This document shows positions 7,262-14,928 of a DNA stretch of 64,000 bases, one piece after another (within the stretch, counting starts at the first letter, position 1; every line of letters begins with the position of its first letter). The stretch is taken from the NCBI GenBank assembly GCA_947497485.1, contig CANMHB010000013.1:1-64000 (forward strand), in the 5' to 3' direction. The notes below the pieces were generated by a model that saw only the letters and a program-made list of their open reading frames with translations, was not told where the DNA came from and did not search any database. A program made the position numbers and the translations under genes. The DNA is from Flavobacteriales bacterium (GTDB lineage: Bacteria > Bacteroidota > Bacteroidia > Flavobacteriales_D > Crocinitomicaceae).

Positions 7262-7285
7262 AAAAAAAGGGGCATTAAGCCCCTT
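7262..7285 (-). terminator. rho-independent terminator after rpsT
   Basis: The minus strand reads a GGGGC-TTAAT-GCCCC stem-loop (7283-7269), extended by two A:T pairs, followed by a run of seven T. It ends the rpsT transcript 22 bases after its stop codon. Confidence 0.85.
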
Positions 7286-7307
7286 CAACGATTTTTCATT
7301 AAACGAA

Positions 7308-7559
7308 TTACAGTTTGTTTACGTGAACTTGTAAACCTGACTTTAAATTCGCTGCTTTATTTTTGTGAATAATGTTTCTTTTCGCTAGTTTATCAAGCAT
7401 CGCAACCACTTTAGGTAAAAGCGTTTCAGCCTCTTTACGATCTTTTAATTCACGTAATTTACGAGCAGCATTACGAGTAGTTTTGTGTTGGTATTTATTC
7501 AATACTCTTTTAGACTCGTTTGAACGAATACGCTTAATTGATGATTTATGGTTTGCCAT
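7308..7559 (-). CDS. rpsT: 30S ribosomal protein S20
   Basis: An 83-residue, strongly basic protein beginning [15 protein letters not shown], the conserved N-terminus of bacterial S20, with the usual helical-bundle composition and family length. S20 binds 16S rRNA early in 30S assembly. It lies 29 bases downstream of two tandem tRNA-Glu genes on the same strand, with no terminator between, and has its own terminator immediately after, suggesting a tRNA-tRNA-rpsT transcript. Confidence 0.97.
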   Translation of the reverse strand: MANHKSSIKRIRSNESKRVLNKYQHKTTRNAARKLRELKDRKEAETLLPKVVAMLDKLAKRNIIHKNKAANLKSGLQVHVNKL

Positions 7560-7588
7560 TTTTAATTAATTAATTTATTAAAATCTTG

Positions 7589-7660
7589 CAGCCCATAGGA
7601 GAATCGAACTCCTGTTTCCAGGATGAAAACCTGGCGTCCTAACCACTAGACGAATGGGCC
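7589..7660 (-). tRNA. tRNA-Glu (UUC), no encoded CCA
   Basis: Cloverleaf on the minus strand: acceptor GGCCCAT/ATGGGCT, anticodon arm CCAGG-TTTTCAT-CCTGG with anticodon TTC, and T-arm AGGAG-TTCGATT-CTCCT. The discriminator base is G. The bases after it are CAA, so CCA must be added post-transcriptionally. The body is identical to the copy five bases upstream. Confidence 0.95.
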
Positions 7661-7665
7661 ATTTC

Positions 7666-7740
7666 TGGCAGCCCATAGGAGAATCGAACTCCTGTTTCCA
7701 GGATGAAAACCTGGCGTCCTAACCACTAGACGAATGGGCC
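7666..7740 (-). tRNA. tRNA-Glu (UUC), CCA encoded
   Basis: The body is identical to the second copy (same acceptor, TTC anticodon and T-arm), but here the 3' CCA is encoded (7668-7666). It is the first gene of the tandem; only five bases separate the two tRNAs, so they must be cut from one precursor. Confidence 0.95.
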
Positions 7741-7770
7741 GTAATATGTTTTCCCAAAATTTTGGGATTG

Positions 7771-7800
7771 CAAATATAGTAGGAAAAAATTGAACTGCAA
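7771..7800 (-). promoter_or_regulatory. promoter of tRNA-Glu/rpsT operon
   Basis: The minus strand has TATATTTG (7778-7771), a perfect -7 box, with TTG (7800-7798) 19 bp upstream. A perfect 14-bp palindrome CCCAAAATTTTGGG (7753-7766) lies between the promoter and the first tRNA and would be in the leader. Confidence 0.7.
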
Positions 7801-7882
7801 TAGGAGTCTTAAAATTTTTGCAGATAAAAAATCGAAAAAAAACCGAATAAATTACTTACGATAAGTTTGTTTGATCAATAAT

Positions 7883-8620
7883 TTAAACGATTTCGTTATC
7901 ATCAGCACGCATTTTAAAACCCAATCGTTTTCCTGTTTGAAGTTTTAAGCTCTCTCCAATTGATTGGATTTGGGCAACTGAAATTTCATCGAGATACTCA
8001 AATGGTGGGATATAAAGATCAAATTCAAGTGCATGCGCAAAGGACATTTGAACAATAATTTTCAAAACCTCTTCTGATAATAGCATGTTCTGTGGATCGC
8101 GGAAATAACTTCCAAGTTGGCCTTTCCCTTCGATCATAAAATGACGATCTTTGTTGATGAAAATACGACTAATTAAGTATCCGCGATCATCAATGCGATT
8201 TTGCTCAAACGATTCAGCTAAGAAATTGAATGTATGAATGATTCCAAAGTAACCGTTGTTTTCATCAGAATTGAAATATGCTGTTCCCCAAAGTGGATTG
8301 TATTCAGGAAGTCTAAAAACATTGTTGTGTAAATTAAAAACAAGTACATCGCTTCCAACGTAAGCATGAATCTCAAACTTGCCTTTTTCGTGAAAACTTA
8401 AGCGAATTCTCGGATCAGTTATTGATTTTTGAAGCTCATCAATTTCTTTCTTTATAGCAGCTTTCATCAATTCAAATATTTTCTCGCAATCGTCTGCAAT
8501 ATCTTGTTTTAAAGCAGATTTGTGAAGCAGTAAATCCAATAATTGTTTTCTGTTTTCTTCAAAAGCGTTTGTTACTTTTTCTTCTGGTGCGTTATTTGCT
8601 TGTTCGGTTTGTTCTTGCAT
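7883..8620 (-). CDS. conserved hypothetical cytoplasmic protein
   Basis: A 245-residue soluble protein. The first ~70 residues are charged and predicted helical (Glu/Lys rich), possibly coiled coil; the remainder mixes strands and helices, with PRIRLSFHEKGKFEIHAYVG (about 70-89) and DDRGYLISRIFINKDRHFMIEGKGQLG (about 143-169) as distinctive parts. No signal peptide or membrane segment. I recognise it only as the kind of conserved unknown found in Flavobacteriales. A -7 box (CAAAAATA at 8635-8642, minus orientation) lies 15 bases upstream of the start; it appears monocistronic and divergent from the lipid kinase gene. Confidence 0.7.
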   Translation of the reverse strand: MQEQTEQANNAPEEKVTNAFEENRKQLLDLLLHKSALKQDIADDCEKIFELMKAAIKKEIDELQKSITDPRIRLSFHEKGKFEIHAYVGSDVLVFNLHNNVFRLPEYNPLWGTAYFNSDENNGYFGIIHTFNFLAESFEQNRIDDRGYLISRIFINKDRHFMIEGKGQLGSYFRDPQNMLLSEEVLKIIVQMSFAHALEFDLYIPPFEYLDEISVAQIQSIGESLKLQTGKRLGFKMRADDNEIV

Positions 8621-8634
8621 GATTCATTTTTTAC

Positions 8635-8642
8635 CAAAAATA
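8635..8642 (-). promoter_or_regulatory. -7 box for the gene at 7883-8620
   Basis: The plus strand CAAAAATA reads TATTTTTG on the minus strand, matching TAnnTTTG, 15 bases ahead of the ATG. No clear -33 box was identified. Confidence 0.45.
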
Positions 8643-8780
8643 ACAAATGAATTCACACAAGAATCATTAAAAAATCATAAAATAAAGGCTTGTTTTTAAA
8701 TAAAGACGGATATTTTTAGGTTTTTCGAATAAAATTTACGAATTTTGAAATCTTAGTTTGAAAAAACTACAAACACTGAA

Positions 8781-9659
8781 ATGAAAAAGAAAATTTGGTT
8801 CATCATTAATCCGATTTCGGGAGTTCGTCGTAAAGACGACATTCCTGGGCTTATTCGAGCTCACTTGGATATGAATCAATTTGATTACGAAATTCAATTT
8901 ACTCAGTTCAAAGGTCATGCATTTGAGTTAGCGAAAGAAGCTGCTGAAAAAGGAATCGATGTTGTTTGTGCAGTTGGTGGAGACGGTTCTGTTCATGAAG
9001 TAGGAACTGGTCTAATCGGTTCAGAAACGAAACTTGCGATCATTCCAATTGGATCAGGAAATGGTCTTGCTCGTCACATGCACATTCCTCTTAATATTGT
9101 TAAAGCAATCGAATGCATTAATGATTTGCACGGCATCCAAATGGATACGGTTAAAGTTAATGATCAACCATTTTTAGGAGTTGGTGGTTATGGGTTGGAT
9201 GCAGTAATAGCCAAAAAATTTGACGAAGATAAAAAACGTGGATTTTGGACTTACGTTAAACATGTTTTTAAAGAATTCTTCAAATACAATCCAATCAATA
9301 TTTCCGTTGACATGAATGGGCAAATCAAAAAAATGCCTGTTGTTCTGTGTACGATTGCAAATACCTCTGAATTTGGGAATGGATTTGTGGTATCTCCGAA
9401 ATCTGATGCAACGGATGGTAAAATAGAGTTGTTTATTTTGAAACCATTTTCATTTTGGAGAACACCTGGAATTATCTATCGTTTTTTCATGCGAAAGTCT
9501 CACAATTCCCAATTCGCAGAAGTTATTTCGTTTGAGAAAGCTACCATAAACTTGTCTCAAAAAATTGCGCATTATGATGGCGAGCCTGTTTCAGTTAAAA
9601 GTGAATTGAAAGTACAGGTTGTTCCTAAAAGCCTTCATATTCTAATCGGCAAAAAATAA
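8781..9659 (+). CDS. diacylglycerol kinase family lipid kinase
   Basis: A 292-residue DAGK catalytic-domain protein of the YegS/DgkB/BmrU type. Visible: N-terminal INPISG (10-14), nucleotide-binding GGDGSVHEV (67-75), and GSGNGLARH (91-99), followed by the all-beta C-terminal domain with DATDGKIELFIL. It phosphorylates a lipid diol (diacylglycerol or a related lipid) using ATP; the natural substrate in Bacteroidota is not settled. It starts the plus-strand cluster with the DUF1569 gene (2-base gap) and a small membrane protein gene, which suggests a membrane-lipid context. Confidence 0.9.
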   Translation: MKKKIWFIINPISGVRRKDDIPGLIRAHLDMNQFDYEIQFTQFKGHAFELAKEAAEKGIDVVCAVGGDGSVHEVGTGLIGSETKLAIIPIGSGNGLARHMHIPLNIVKAIECINDLHGIQMDTVKVNDQPFLGVGGYGLDAVIAKKFDEDKKRGFWTYVKHVFKEFFKYNPINISVDMNGQIKKMPVVLCTIANTSEFGNGFVVSPKSDATDGKIELFILKPFSFWRTPGIIYRFFMRKSHNSQFAEVISFEKATINLSQKIAHYDGEPVSVKSELKVQVVPKSLHILIGKK

Positions 9660-9660
9660 T

Positions 9661-10116
9661 ATGAATTTTATTGAACCAGATTTAAGTGAGTTTCTAACTT
9701 ACCTCGAAAAATTATCGCCTGATTCCAAGCCTTCTTGGGGAAACATGTCAGCTCAACGTATGGTTGAGCACTTGTCCGATGGTATAAATATGTCTATGGG
9801 GCATGGCGATTTTAACCTTGAAATCCCTGAAGATCGAGTTTCAAAAATGGTTCTTTTCTTAGAATCTGAAAAACCCATGGCGCAGAATATTCAAGTTCCA
9901 TTTGCGAAACCTGATACACCACTTCGAAATGCCGATCTTGAAGAAGCAATTGATGAATTTACACTAGCTTGGGTTGATTTTGAAGAATTGTATGAGAATG
10001 AACCCACTTCCTCAGCCATGCATCCATTCTATGGTATTTTGAATTTCGATCAATGGAAACGTCTTCATTCAAAGCATTTTACACATCATTTTCATCAGTT
10101 TGATTTGATCCAATGA
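9661..10116 (+). CDS. DUF1569/DinB-like protein
   Basis: A 151-residue protein. The N-terminal SAQRMVEHLSD (about 30-40) and C-terminal FDQWKRLHSKHFTHHFHQFDLI are typical of DUF1569 proteins in the DinB four-helix superfamily, whose spaced histidines (here in RMVEHL, SKHFTHHFHQF) can bind a metal ion. Function is unknown; thiol-transferase-like activity is known for other DinB families, and none can be claimed here. It begins two bases after the lipid kinase stop and overlaps the next small ORF by four bases (ATGA), so it is part of a tightly coupled operon. Confidence 0.85.
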   Translation: MNFIEPDLSEFLTYLEKLSPDSKPSWGNMSAQRMVEHLSDGINMSMGHGDFNLEIPEDRVSKMVLFLESEKPMAQNIQVPFAKPDTPLRNADLEEAIDEFTLAWVDFEELYENEPTSSAMHPFYGILNFDQWKRLHSKHFTHHFHQFDLIQ

Positions 10117-10271
10117 ATCCGCTTTTTTTGAGTTTACTTTTGGGCTCTACTCTCGGTGGGATTAATTATTTATACTGGAGATCGAAAGGATACAAAAGTG
10201 TTATGCAATTGGTAATGAGTGTTTTCGGTTTCACGGCACTAGTAGCAGCTGTATTACGAATTTTTAGTTAA
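10113..10271 (+). CDS. small two-helix membrane protein
   Basis: A 52-residue ORF whose ATG overlaps the stop of the DUF1569 gene (ATGA, 10113-10116). The product starts MNPLFLSLLLGSTLGGINYL, has a short basic linker (WRSKGYKS) and a second hydrophobic segment ending TALVAAVLRIFS, giving two probable membrane helices with the basic loop inside. Translational coupling and a clean hydrophobic pattern support a real gene. I know no family for it; an accessory to the upstream lipid kinase is inference. Confidence 0.6.
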   Translation: MNPLFLSLLLGSTLGGINYLYWRSKGYKSVMQLVMSVFGFTALVAAVLRIFS

Positions 10272-10280
10272 TACAAACTA

Positions 10281-11213
10281 TCAAAATAATTTGATGCGAT
10301 TCGCGTATGGAATAAACCTCGGTACTTTTGCTTGATAATCTTTGTATGAAGGATACTTCCTTGCTGAAATTTCTTCTGAAAAATCAGAACTTCCTTTGAA
10401 TAGTACAATTAACAGTAGGCAACCAGGAATCGACCAGTTAATCCATTCTCCAGTTGCGTTTACACTGAACAAATAAAAGACAACCCAAATACTTTGTTCC
10501 ATTGCATAATTTGGATGTCTGACAATAGACCATAATCCTTTATTGACAAATCCATGGGAATATTCACCAAGGTTTTCACCGTTATTAATTCTTCTGTATT
10601 TTTCCGTTTGAAAATCATATTGCTGCTGATCTGCAATAAATTCTAAGGCAACAAATACGACAAATAAAAGTGCTAAAACCAAATCAATGAAATTCAATGG
10701 GGAGGCATCGATATTTAAACAGGTTAAAATAGGAACTGTAAATAAAAAAATTAAAATATTTTGATATCCACTAATAAAAAACAAATTGAAAAGCATCCAA
10801 ATAAAACGATTATTGAATCCTGGTCGTTTACGAAGTTCTTCCCAACGATAATCTTCTTCGCCTTCCCAAAATTTTAATACGTAGGCGCCTCTTCGGGCAA
10901 AATTAAAGGTTAATCGTATTCCCCAAATTGTTACCAGTACGGACATTAGCAACATTCGCTCATTCAATTGCCCAGCCATAAAGGTCATTTGCCAAACGTA
11001 CCAAATTGGAACTATACTCCATAATTTATCAACTTGAGAATTGTTTTTTGATAATTCGCCAACAATGAAACAATAGGAAATAACTCCACCTAAAATATAC
11101 GACATTCTTTCAAGAATTTCCCATTGAAGAAGAGTTGGATCAGTTCCGAAATTGAGCGCAACATATGGCACAACGATAACGGTAAAGATGAGGATCAAGA
11201 TAGTAAACAGCAT
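10281..11213 (-). CDS. DUF1295 / steroid 5-alpha-reductase-like membrane protein
   Basis: A 310-residue integral membrane protein with about seven hydrophobic segments. The C-terminal third contains GLWSIVRHPNYAMEQSIW and SARKYPSYKDYQAKVPRFIP, the signature of DUF1295 and the related isoprenylcysteine methyltransferase/5-alpha-reductase superfamily, where the RHPNY and YxxYxxxVPxFIP elements form the cofactor site. A lipid or sterol-like substrate is likely but unspecified. It is the last gene of a three-gene minus-strand operon with the thioesterase (5-base gap) and the MscS channel. Confidence 0.85.
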   Translation of the reverse strand: MLFTILILIFTVIVVPYVALNFGTDPTLLQWEILERMSYILGGVISYCFIVGELSKNNSQVDKLWSIVPIWYVWQMTFMAGQLNERMLLMSVLVTIWGIRLTFNFARRGAYVLKFWEGEEDYRWEELRKRPGFNNRFIWMLFNLFFISGYQNILIFLFTVPILTCLNIDASPLNFIDLVLALLFVVFVALEFIADQQQYDFQTEKYRRINNGENLGEYSHGFVNKGLWSIVRHPNYAMEQSIWVVFYLFSVNATGEWINWSIPGCLLLIVLFKGSSDFSEEISARKYPSYKDYQAKVPRFIPYANRIKLF

Positions 11214-11218
11214 AATCT

Positions 11219-11644
11219 TTATTTTGAATATCCAGCTTTTAAACCATCGACAACGAAAAATGTTCCTGAACCCTTTGCAACAATTTGATGGTTTTGATTT
11301 TTAATTTCTGCCTCTGCGAAGATAATTTTTCTTCCTTCTCGAATAATTTTCGATATCGCAACAAGATTATCTCCCTTTAAAACAGATTCGAGAAAACTTA
11401 CTTTTATTTCAAGGGTGGAAACGACATGAAAATGCTTTTCAACCAAAGAAAGCGCTCCAACTCCCATAGTTGCATCAATCAAAGCTGCTAAACATCCTCC
11501 ATGAGCAGCAAGTGGTGTTGCCAAATGCTCTTTTTTTATATCGAGTTTATAACGAACAATTCCAGGTTCCATTACTTCGAAATTCATCCCAAGCAATTTA
11601 CCAAAATGGTTTTTTTCAATATATTGTTCGATCAATGATTTCAT
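11219..11644 (-). CDS. PaaI-family hotdog thioesterase
   Basis: A 141-residue single hotdog domain. The HGGCLAALIDATMGVGALS segment (about 48-66) is the PaaI/YdiI signature, with the HGG motif and the catalytic acidic residue in ALID. Such enzymes hydrolyse acyl- or aryl-CoA thioesters in the cytoplasm. Its ATG overlaps the stop of the MscS-type channel gene by one base (TAATG), and the DUF1295 gene follows after five bases, so all three are co-translated. Substrate not predictable from sequence. Confidence 0.88.
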   Translation of the reverse strand: MKSLIEQYIEKNHFGKLLGMNFEVMEPGIVRYKLDIKKEHLATPLAAHGGCLAALIDATMGVGALSLVEKHFHVVSTLEIKVSFLESVLKGDNLVAISKIIREGRKIIFAEAEIKNQNHQIVAKGSGTFFVVDGLKAGYSK

Positions 11645-12444
11645 TACTCCTTTGTAAATTGAATTCCTGAATTTTGCAACTCATTGTAAACATTTTTATT
11701 TAACTCGAATAGCACGTCGTTGTAATCTTTTTGGCTGACCCAAACGCGAATCGTGAAATTAAGCCCCGTAGCATTCATTTCCTGAACAGCAATTGTATGC
11801 ACAGGCGTTTTCAAAATACGTTCCTCCTTTTGAATTAAACCTTCAAATATTCCAAAAACTTGCTTAACATCACAACCATAAGAGAGCGGAATTATGATAT
11901 CCAATCTTCTGTTTTTTTCTCGTGTGATATTAATAATACTTCCATTCGCAACGGGGCCGTTTGGCAAGACGATTACTTTGTTATCGGGAGCATGTAAATA
12001 TGTGTTAAAAATTTGTATTTCTTTAACCGTTCCTTGCTGACCTTGGGCATTAATCGTGTCACCTACTTTAAATGGTTTTAACACTAAAATCATGATTCCA
12101 CCGGCGAAATTTGACAAGGTACCAGAAAAAGCCATACCAACTGCTAATCCAGCAGCACCTAAAACGGTGATGAACGAAGTCATTTGAATTCCAAGTTGGG
12201 TAATCGCAGTTATTACAACCATAATTTTGGAAGCCAGTGAAATAAAACTACCTAAAAAGGTTACTAGGCCTGCATCCACTTTGCTACGAAGCATAGCCTT
12301 CCTAACAAATTTTGACAAAATGTTGGCGAGCCAAAATCCGACCACAAGTATTAGGATTGCCATCAACAAGTTGGTTCCTGCATTTATTAACCAATGGTTT
12401 ATTTCTTTGTAGTTAATTCCAAAAATTGAATTTTCATTGAACAT
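11644..12444 (-). CDS. small-conductance mechanosensitive channel (MscS family)
   Basis: A 266-residue protein with three N-terminal membrane helices; the pore helix TM3 (VLGAAGLAVGMAFSGTLSNFAGG, about 94-116) carries the alternating Gly/Ala pattern of MscS, followed by the beta domain (FKVGDTINAQGQQGTVKEIQIFNT) and an alpha/beta C-terminal domain. It opens under membrane tension to release solutes during hypo-osmotic shock. It heads the operon with the thioesterase and DUF1295 genes. A minus-strand -7 box (12465-12472) lies 20 bases upstream. Confidence 0.92.
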   Translation of the reverse strand: MFNENSIFGINYKEINHWLINAGTNLLMAILILVVGFWLANILSKFVRKAMLRSKVDAGLVTFLGSFISLASKIMVVITAITQLGIQMTSFITVLGAAGLAVGMAFSGTLSNFAGGIMILVLKPFKVGDTINAQGQQGTVKEIQIFNTYLHAPDNKVIVLPNGPVANGSIINITREKNRRLDIIIPLSYGCDVKQVFGIFEGLIQKEERILKTPVHTIAVQEMNATGLNFTIRVWVSQKDYNDVLFELNKNVYNELQNSGIQFTKE

Positions 12445-12451
12445 ACCTGCT

Positions 12452-12472
12452 TAATTTTGATTTACAAAAATA
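12452..12472. promoter_or_regulatory. divergent promoters (MscS / YdcF-like)
   Basis: On the plus strand, TAATTTTG (12452-12459) fits the -7 box for the YdcF-like gene. CAAAAATA (12465-12472) reads TATTTTTG on the minus strand and fits the MscS gene. The two promoters overlap face to face, so polymerases could interfere. A second plus-strand box TAACTTTG (12500-12507) lies too close to the ATG to be the main one. Confidence 0.45.
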
Positions 12473-12510
12473 AGGATAGTATTTTTCAATCATCTAACTT
12501 AACTTTGATT

Positions 12511-13275
12511 ATGTTTTTTATTTTGTCAAAAGTTCTAGCATTCTTGATTTCGCCCTTTTTGTGGTTTCTAACTTCCATGTTTCTTTACTTTTTTTTGAAA
12601 AATGAACTTTGGAAGAAACGATTTAAATATGCAACAATAATTATTTTGGTGTTTTTCACAAATGGCTTTCCTCTTGGAATGCTGATGCGAAACTGGGAAG
12701 TTCCCGGCAAGAAAATTGAACAAATGAAAACTTACGATATCGGAATTGTTCTAACAGGAATGTTTGAATATAATCGCGATTTAAATGTACTTTCCGTGAG
12801 GCGAGGAGCTGATCGAATTTGGCAGGCGATTTCTTTGTATAAAGCAAAAAAAATCAAAAAAATATTAATATCTGGGGATAGCGGATTTGTTATAAGAAAG
12901 GGGTTACATGAATCAGATCAAACAAAGGAATTGCTGATCAAATGGGGAATTCCGAAAGACGATATCATTATTGAGAATAAATCTCAAAATACCCATGAAA
13001 ACGCGGTGAATACAACCAAACTTTTACAACAGAACTATCCAAAAAAAAACTTTTTATTGATTACCAGTGCATTACATATGAAACGGGCATCTGCTTGTTT
13101 TCGAAAGGAAGGATTGAAGTTTGATGTTTTTACTACCGATCATTACACTAAAAAATCAAAAGTTGAATTTACACCTGACATTATTTTACCAAGTGTTAAT
13201 TCTTTTGTCGTTTGGGAAGCTTATTTAAAAGAAGTTGTTGGATATTCAGTTTATTCCATTCAAGGATATTTATGA
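12511..13275 (+). CDS. YdcF/ElyC-type DUF218 membrane protein
   Basis: A 254-residue protein with two N-terminal membrane helices and a DUF218 domain: IVLTGM (about 83-88), ILISGDSG (about 126-133), NTHENAVNTTKLL (about 167-179) and LLITSALHMKRASACFRKEG. ElyC, SanA and YdcF belong here and act in envelope maintenance, including polysaccharide precursor metabolism. I chose ATG 12511 over an in-frame TTG at 12457, because the TTG lies inside a -7 promoter box. The gene overlaps alkB by four bases (ATGA). Confidence 0.85.
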   Translation: MFFILSKVLAFLISPFLWFLTSMFLYFFLKNELWKKRFKYATIIILVFFTNGFPLGMLMRNWEVPGKKIEQMKTYDIGIVLTGMFEYNRDLNVLSVRRGADRIWQAISLYKAKKIKKILISGDSGFVIRKGLHESDQTKELLIKWGIPKDDIIIENKSQNTHENAVNTTKLLQQNYPKKNFLLITSALHMKRASACFRKEGLKFDVFTTDHYTKKSKVEFTPDIILPSVNSFVVWEAYLKEVVGYSVYSIQGYL

Positions 13276-13856
13276 CGAATGGGCAAAAAATTGAGTTGAA
13301 AGAAGGAAACTTGATTTATTTTCCGGAATTTCTCTCTAATTCAGAAGCGATGGAGTTATTAGAATTTTTTAAAACGACGATTCCATTTCAGCAAAATGAA
13401 ATTACAATTTTTGGGAAAACATTCAAAACTCCGCGTTTGGAATCCTTTCATTCGAAGAATAAAAATTCTTATACATATTCTGGAAATCAATTGCAGTCTA
13501 AGCCATTTACAGAAGAATTACACGCATTATGTCATAGAATTGAAAAAGCCACGAATTCAGTTTTTAACTGTGTTTTGATAAACCTTTACAGGGATGGTCA
13601 AGATAGTAATGGTTGGCATGCGGATAATGAAAAAGAACTTGGTCCAAATCCTGTAATTGCCTCATTAAATTTAGGTGCGACTCGACGGTTTGACCTAAAA
13701 CATAATCAATCTCAAGAAAAATATTCCATAGAATTGCATGCTGGTGATTTGCTTTGGATGGATAATCAAATTCAAAATTTCTATAAGCATCAGATAGCCA
13801 AAACAAAAAGGGTTCATGAACCTAGAATTAATTTGACATTTCGAATGATTCAATGA
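13272..13856 (+). CDS. alkB: alpha-ketoglutarate-dependent DNA repair dioxygenase, AlkB family
   Basis: A 194-residue 2-oxoglutarate/Fe(II) dioxygenase. Iron ligands are H116 and D118 (GWHADNE) and H173 (YKHQIAK). Arginines R185 and R191 (EPRINLTFR) match the oxoglutarate-binding RxNxTxR motif, and NLYRDGQD precedes the HxD. It oxidatively removes alkyl groups such as 1-methyladenine and 3-methylcytosine from nucleic acids. ATG 13272 overlaps the upstream stop (ATGA); an in-frame ATG 60 bases earlier would lie deep in the neighbour and adds no conserved sequence. No adaptive-response partner (Ada) is nearby. Confidence 0.92.
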   Translation: MTNGQKIELKEGNLIYFPEFLSNSEAMELLEFFKTTIPFQQNEITIFGKTFKTPRLESFHSKNKNSYTYSGNQLQSKPFTEELHALCHRIEKATNSVFNCVLINLYRDGQDSNGWHADNEKELGPNPVIASLNLGATRRFDLKHNQSQEKYSIELHAGDLLWMDNQIQNFYKHQIAKTKRVHEPRINLTFRMIQ

Positions 13857-13925
13857 AAATGTTGTTTCTTATACCTACACTTAATTAAAAATTGTTAACA
13901 AAGGTATGAGGCAATTAAAACATTA

Positions 13926-13933
13926 TATCTTTG
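13926..13933 (+). promoter_or_regulatory. -7 box for lemA operon
   Basis: TATCTTTG matches TAnnTTTG, 17 bases before the lemA ATG at 13951. It lies downstream of the alternative ATG at 13906, so it also supports the later start. Confidence 0.5.
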
Positions 13934-13950
13934 ATTTAAAATACTTTAAA

Positions 13951-14505
13951 ATGAAACCTATTTATGTTGTTTTAGCTGCAATTGCAGGACTTTTACTAAT
14001 TGTTTTTCTAGGATATTATAACATTTACAATTCAGCAGTTAAGTTGCAGGAAGGAGTAAATGAGAAATGGTCAAATGTTCAATCTGCTTATCAAAGAAGA
14101 GCGGATTTAGTTCCAAACCTCGTAAATACAGTAAAAGGCGCTGCCAAAAACGAACAAGAAATATTAACGCAAGTAACGCAAGCGAGAGCGGGAATTGTAA
14201 ATGCAAAAACTCCAGAAGATTTAGAATTGATGGGTAAAAAAATAAACACAGCGATTAACCTAGCATACGAAGCCTATCCGCAAATTCGATCAACAGAGAA
14301 TTTTCAAGGTCTGCAAGTTCAGTTGGAAGGAACGGAAAACAAAATAAAAAGAGAACGTGATTTATACAATGAGGCTATCAAAGAATATAACACGCACGTT
14401 CGTGGCTTTTTTGCCAGTATGTTTTTAAATGCTGAAAAGTTTCCTGTTAAAGAAGGATTTAAGGCAGCTGCAGGAGCTGAAAATGCACCTGATGTAAAAT
14501 TTTAG
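13951..14505 (+). CDS. lemA: LemA family protein
   Basis: A 184-residue LemA protein: one N-terminal membrane helix (IYVVLAAIAGLLLIVFLGYY) followed by a long helical domain with the family hallmarks VNEKWSNVQSAYQRRADLVPNLVNTVKG and a C-terminal FFASMFLNAEKFP. LemA proteins sit in the inner membrane with the helical part outside; function is poorly defined. In Bacteroidota lemA is regularly followed by two TPM-domain genes, as here (three-base gap to the next). An upstream ATG at 13906 would add 15 residues but overlaps the promoter. Confidence 0.9.
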   Translation: MKPIYVVLAAIAGLLLIVFLGYYNIYNSAVKLQEGVNEKWSNVQSAYQRRADLVPNLVNTVKGAAKNEQEILTQVTQARAGIVNAKTPEDLELMGKKINTAINLAYEAYPQIRSTENFQGLQVQLEGTENKIKRERDLYNEAIKEYNTHVRGFFASMFLNAEKFPVKEGFKAAAGAENAPDVKF

Positions 14506-14508
14506 TAG

Positions 14509-14928
14509 ATGTTATCAGCAAGGGAAAAAGAAGAAATTCAGGAGAGCATCCGTCTTGCTGAACTCAAAACATCCGGAGAAATTCGTGTCCACATTGACAA
14601 AAAATGTGATTCAGATCCAATTGAGCGTGCTGTTGACGTTTTTAATAAACTTAAAATGTTCGAAACGAAGCAGCGAAACGGTGTTTTAATTTATTTGGCA
14701 TTTTCTAATCGTAAACTTGCGATCATAGGCGATAAAGGAATCAACGAAGTGGTACCAGATGATTTTTGGGAATCCACTAAAAACGAAATGATTTTCAGGT
14801 TTCAAAGAAATGAATTTGCACAAGGAATCATCGATGCAGTAACAGAGGCAGGTAAACAACTTCAAGCTTATTTTCCTGTAGAATTTGATGATAAAAATGA
14901 GCTGAACAATGAAATCACTGAAGGATGA
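14509..14928 (+). CDS. TPM domain-containing protein (soluble)
   Basis: A 139-residue protein that is essentially a single TPM domain (about 5-125): TSGEIRVHIDKKC, then QRNGVLIYLAFSNRKLAIIGDKGI, then FAQGIIDAVTEAGKQLQAYFP. It lacks a signal peptide and membrane helix, so it should be cytoplasmic or peripheral. The partner immediately downstream carries the same domain in an exported, anchored form; the two overlap by four bases (ATGA). TPM domains bind metal ions in characterised cases; the role of the trio is unknown. Confidence 0.88.
   Translation: MLSAREKEEIQESIRLAELKTSGEIRVHIDKKCDSDPIERAVDVFNKLKMFETKQRNGVLIYLAFSNRKLAIIGDKGINEVVPDDFWESTKNEMIFRFQRNEFAQGIIDAVTEAGKQLQAYFPVEFDDKNELNNEITEG

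Noticed and set aside
7753-7766. CCCAAAATTTTGGG as a terminator
   Set aside because: There is no loop or T tract, and it sits between a good promoter and the tRNAs; more likely leader or operator sequence.
12457-12510. TTG 12457 as start of the YdcF-like protein
   Set aside because: The codon lies inside a TAATTTTG -7 box, and ATG 12511 directly starts the hydrophobic N-terminus.
13212-13271. ATG 13212 as start of AlkB
   Set aside because: It would overlap the upstream gene by 64 bases and adds no conserved residues; ATG 13272 gives the common ATGA overlap.
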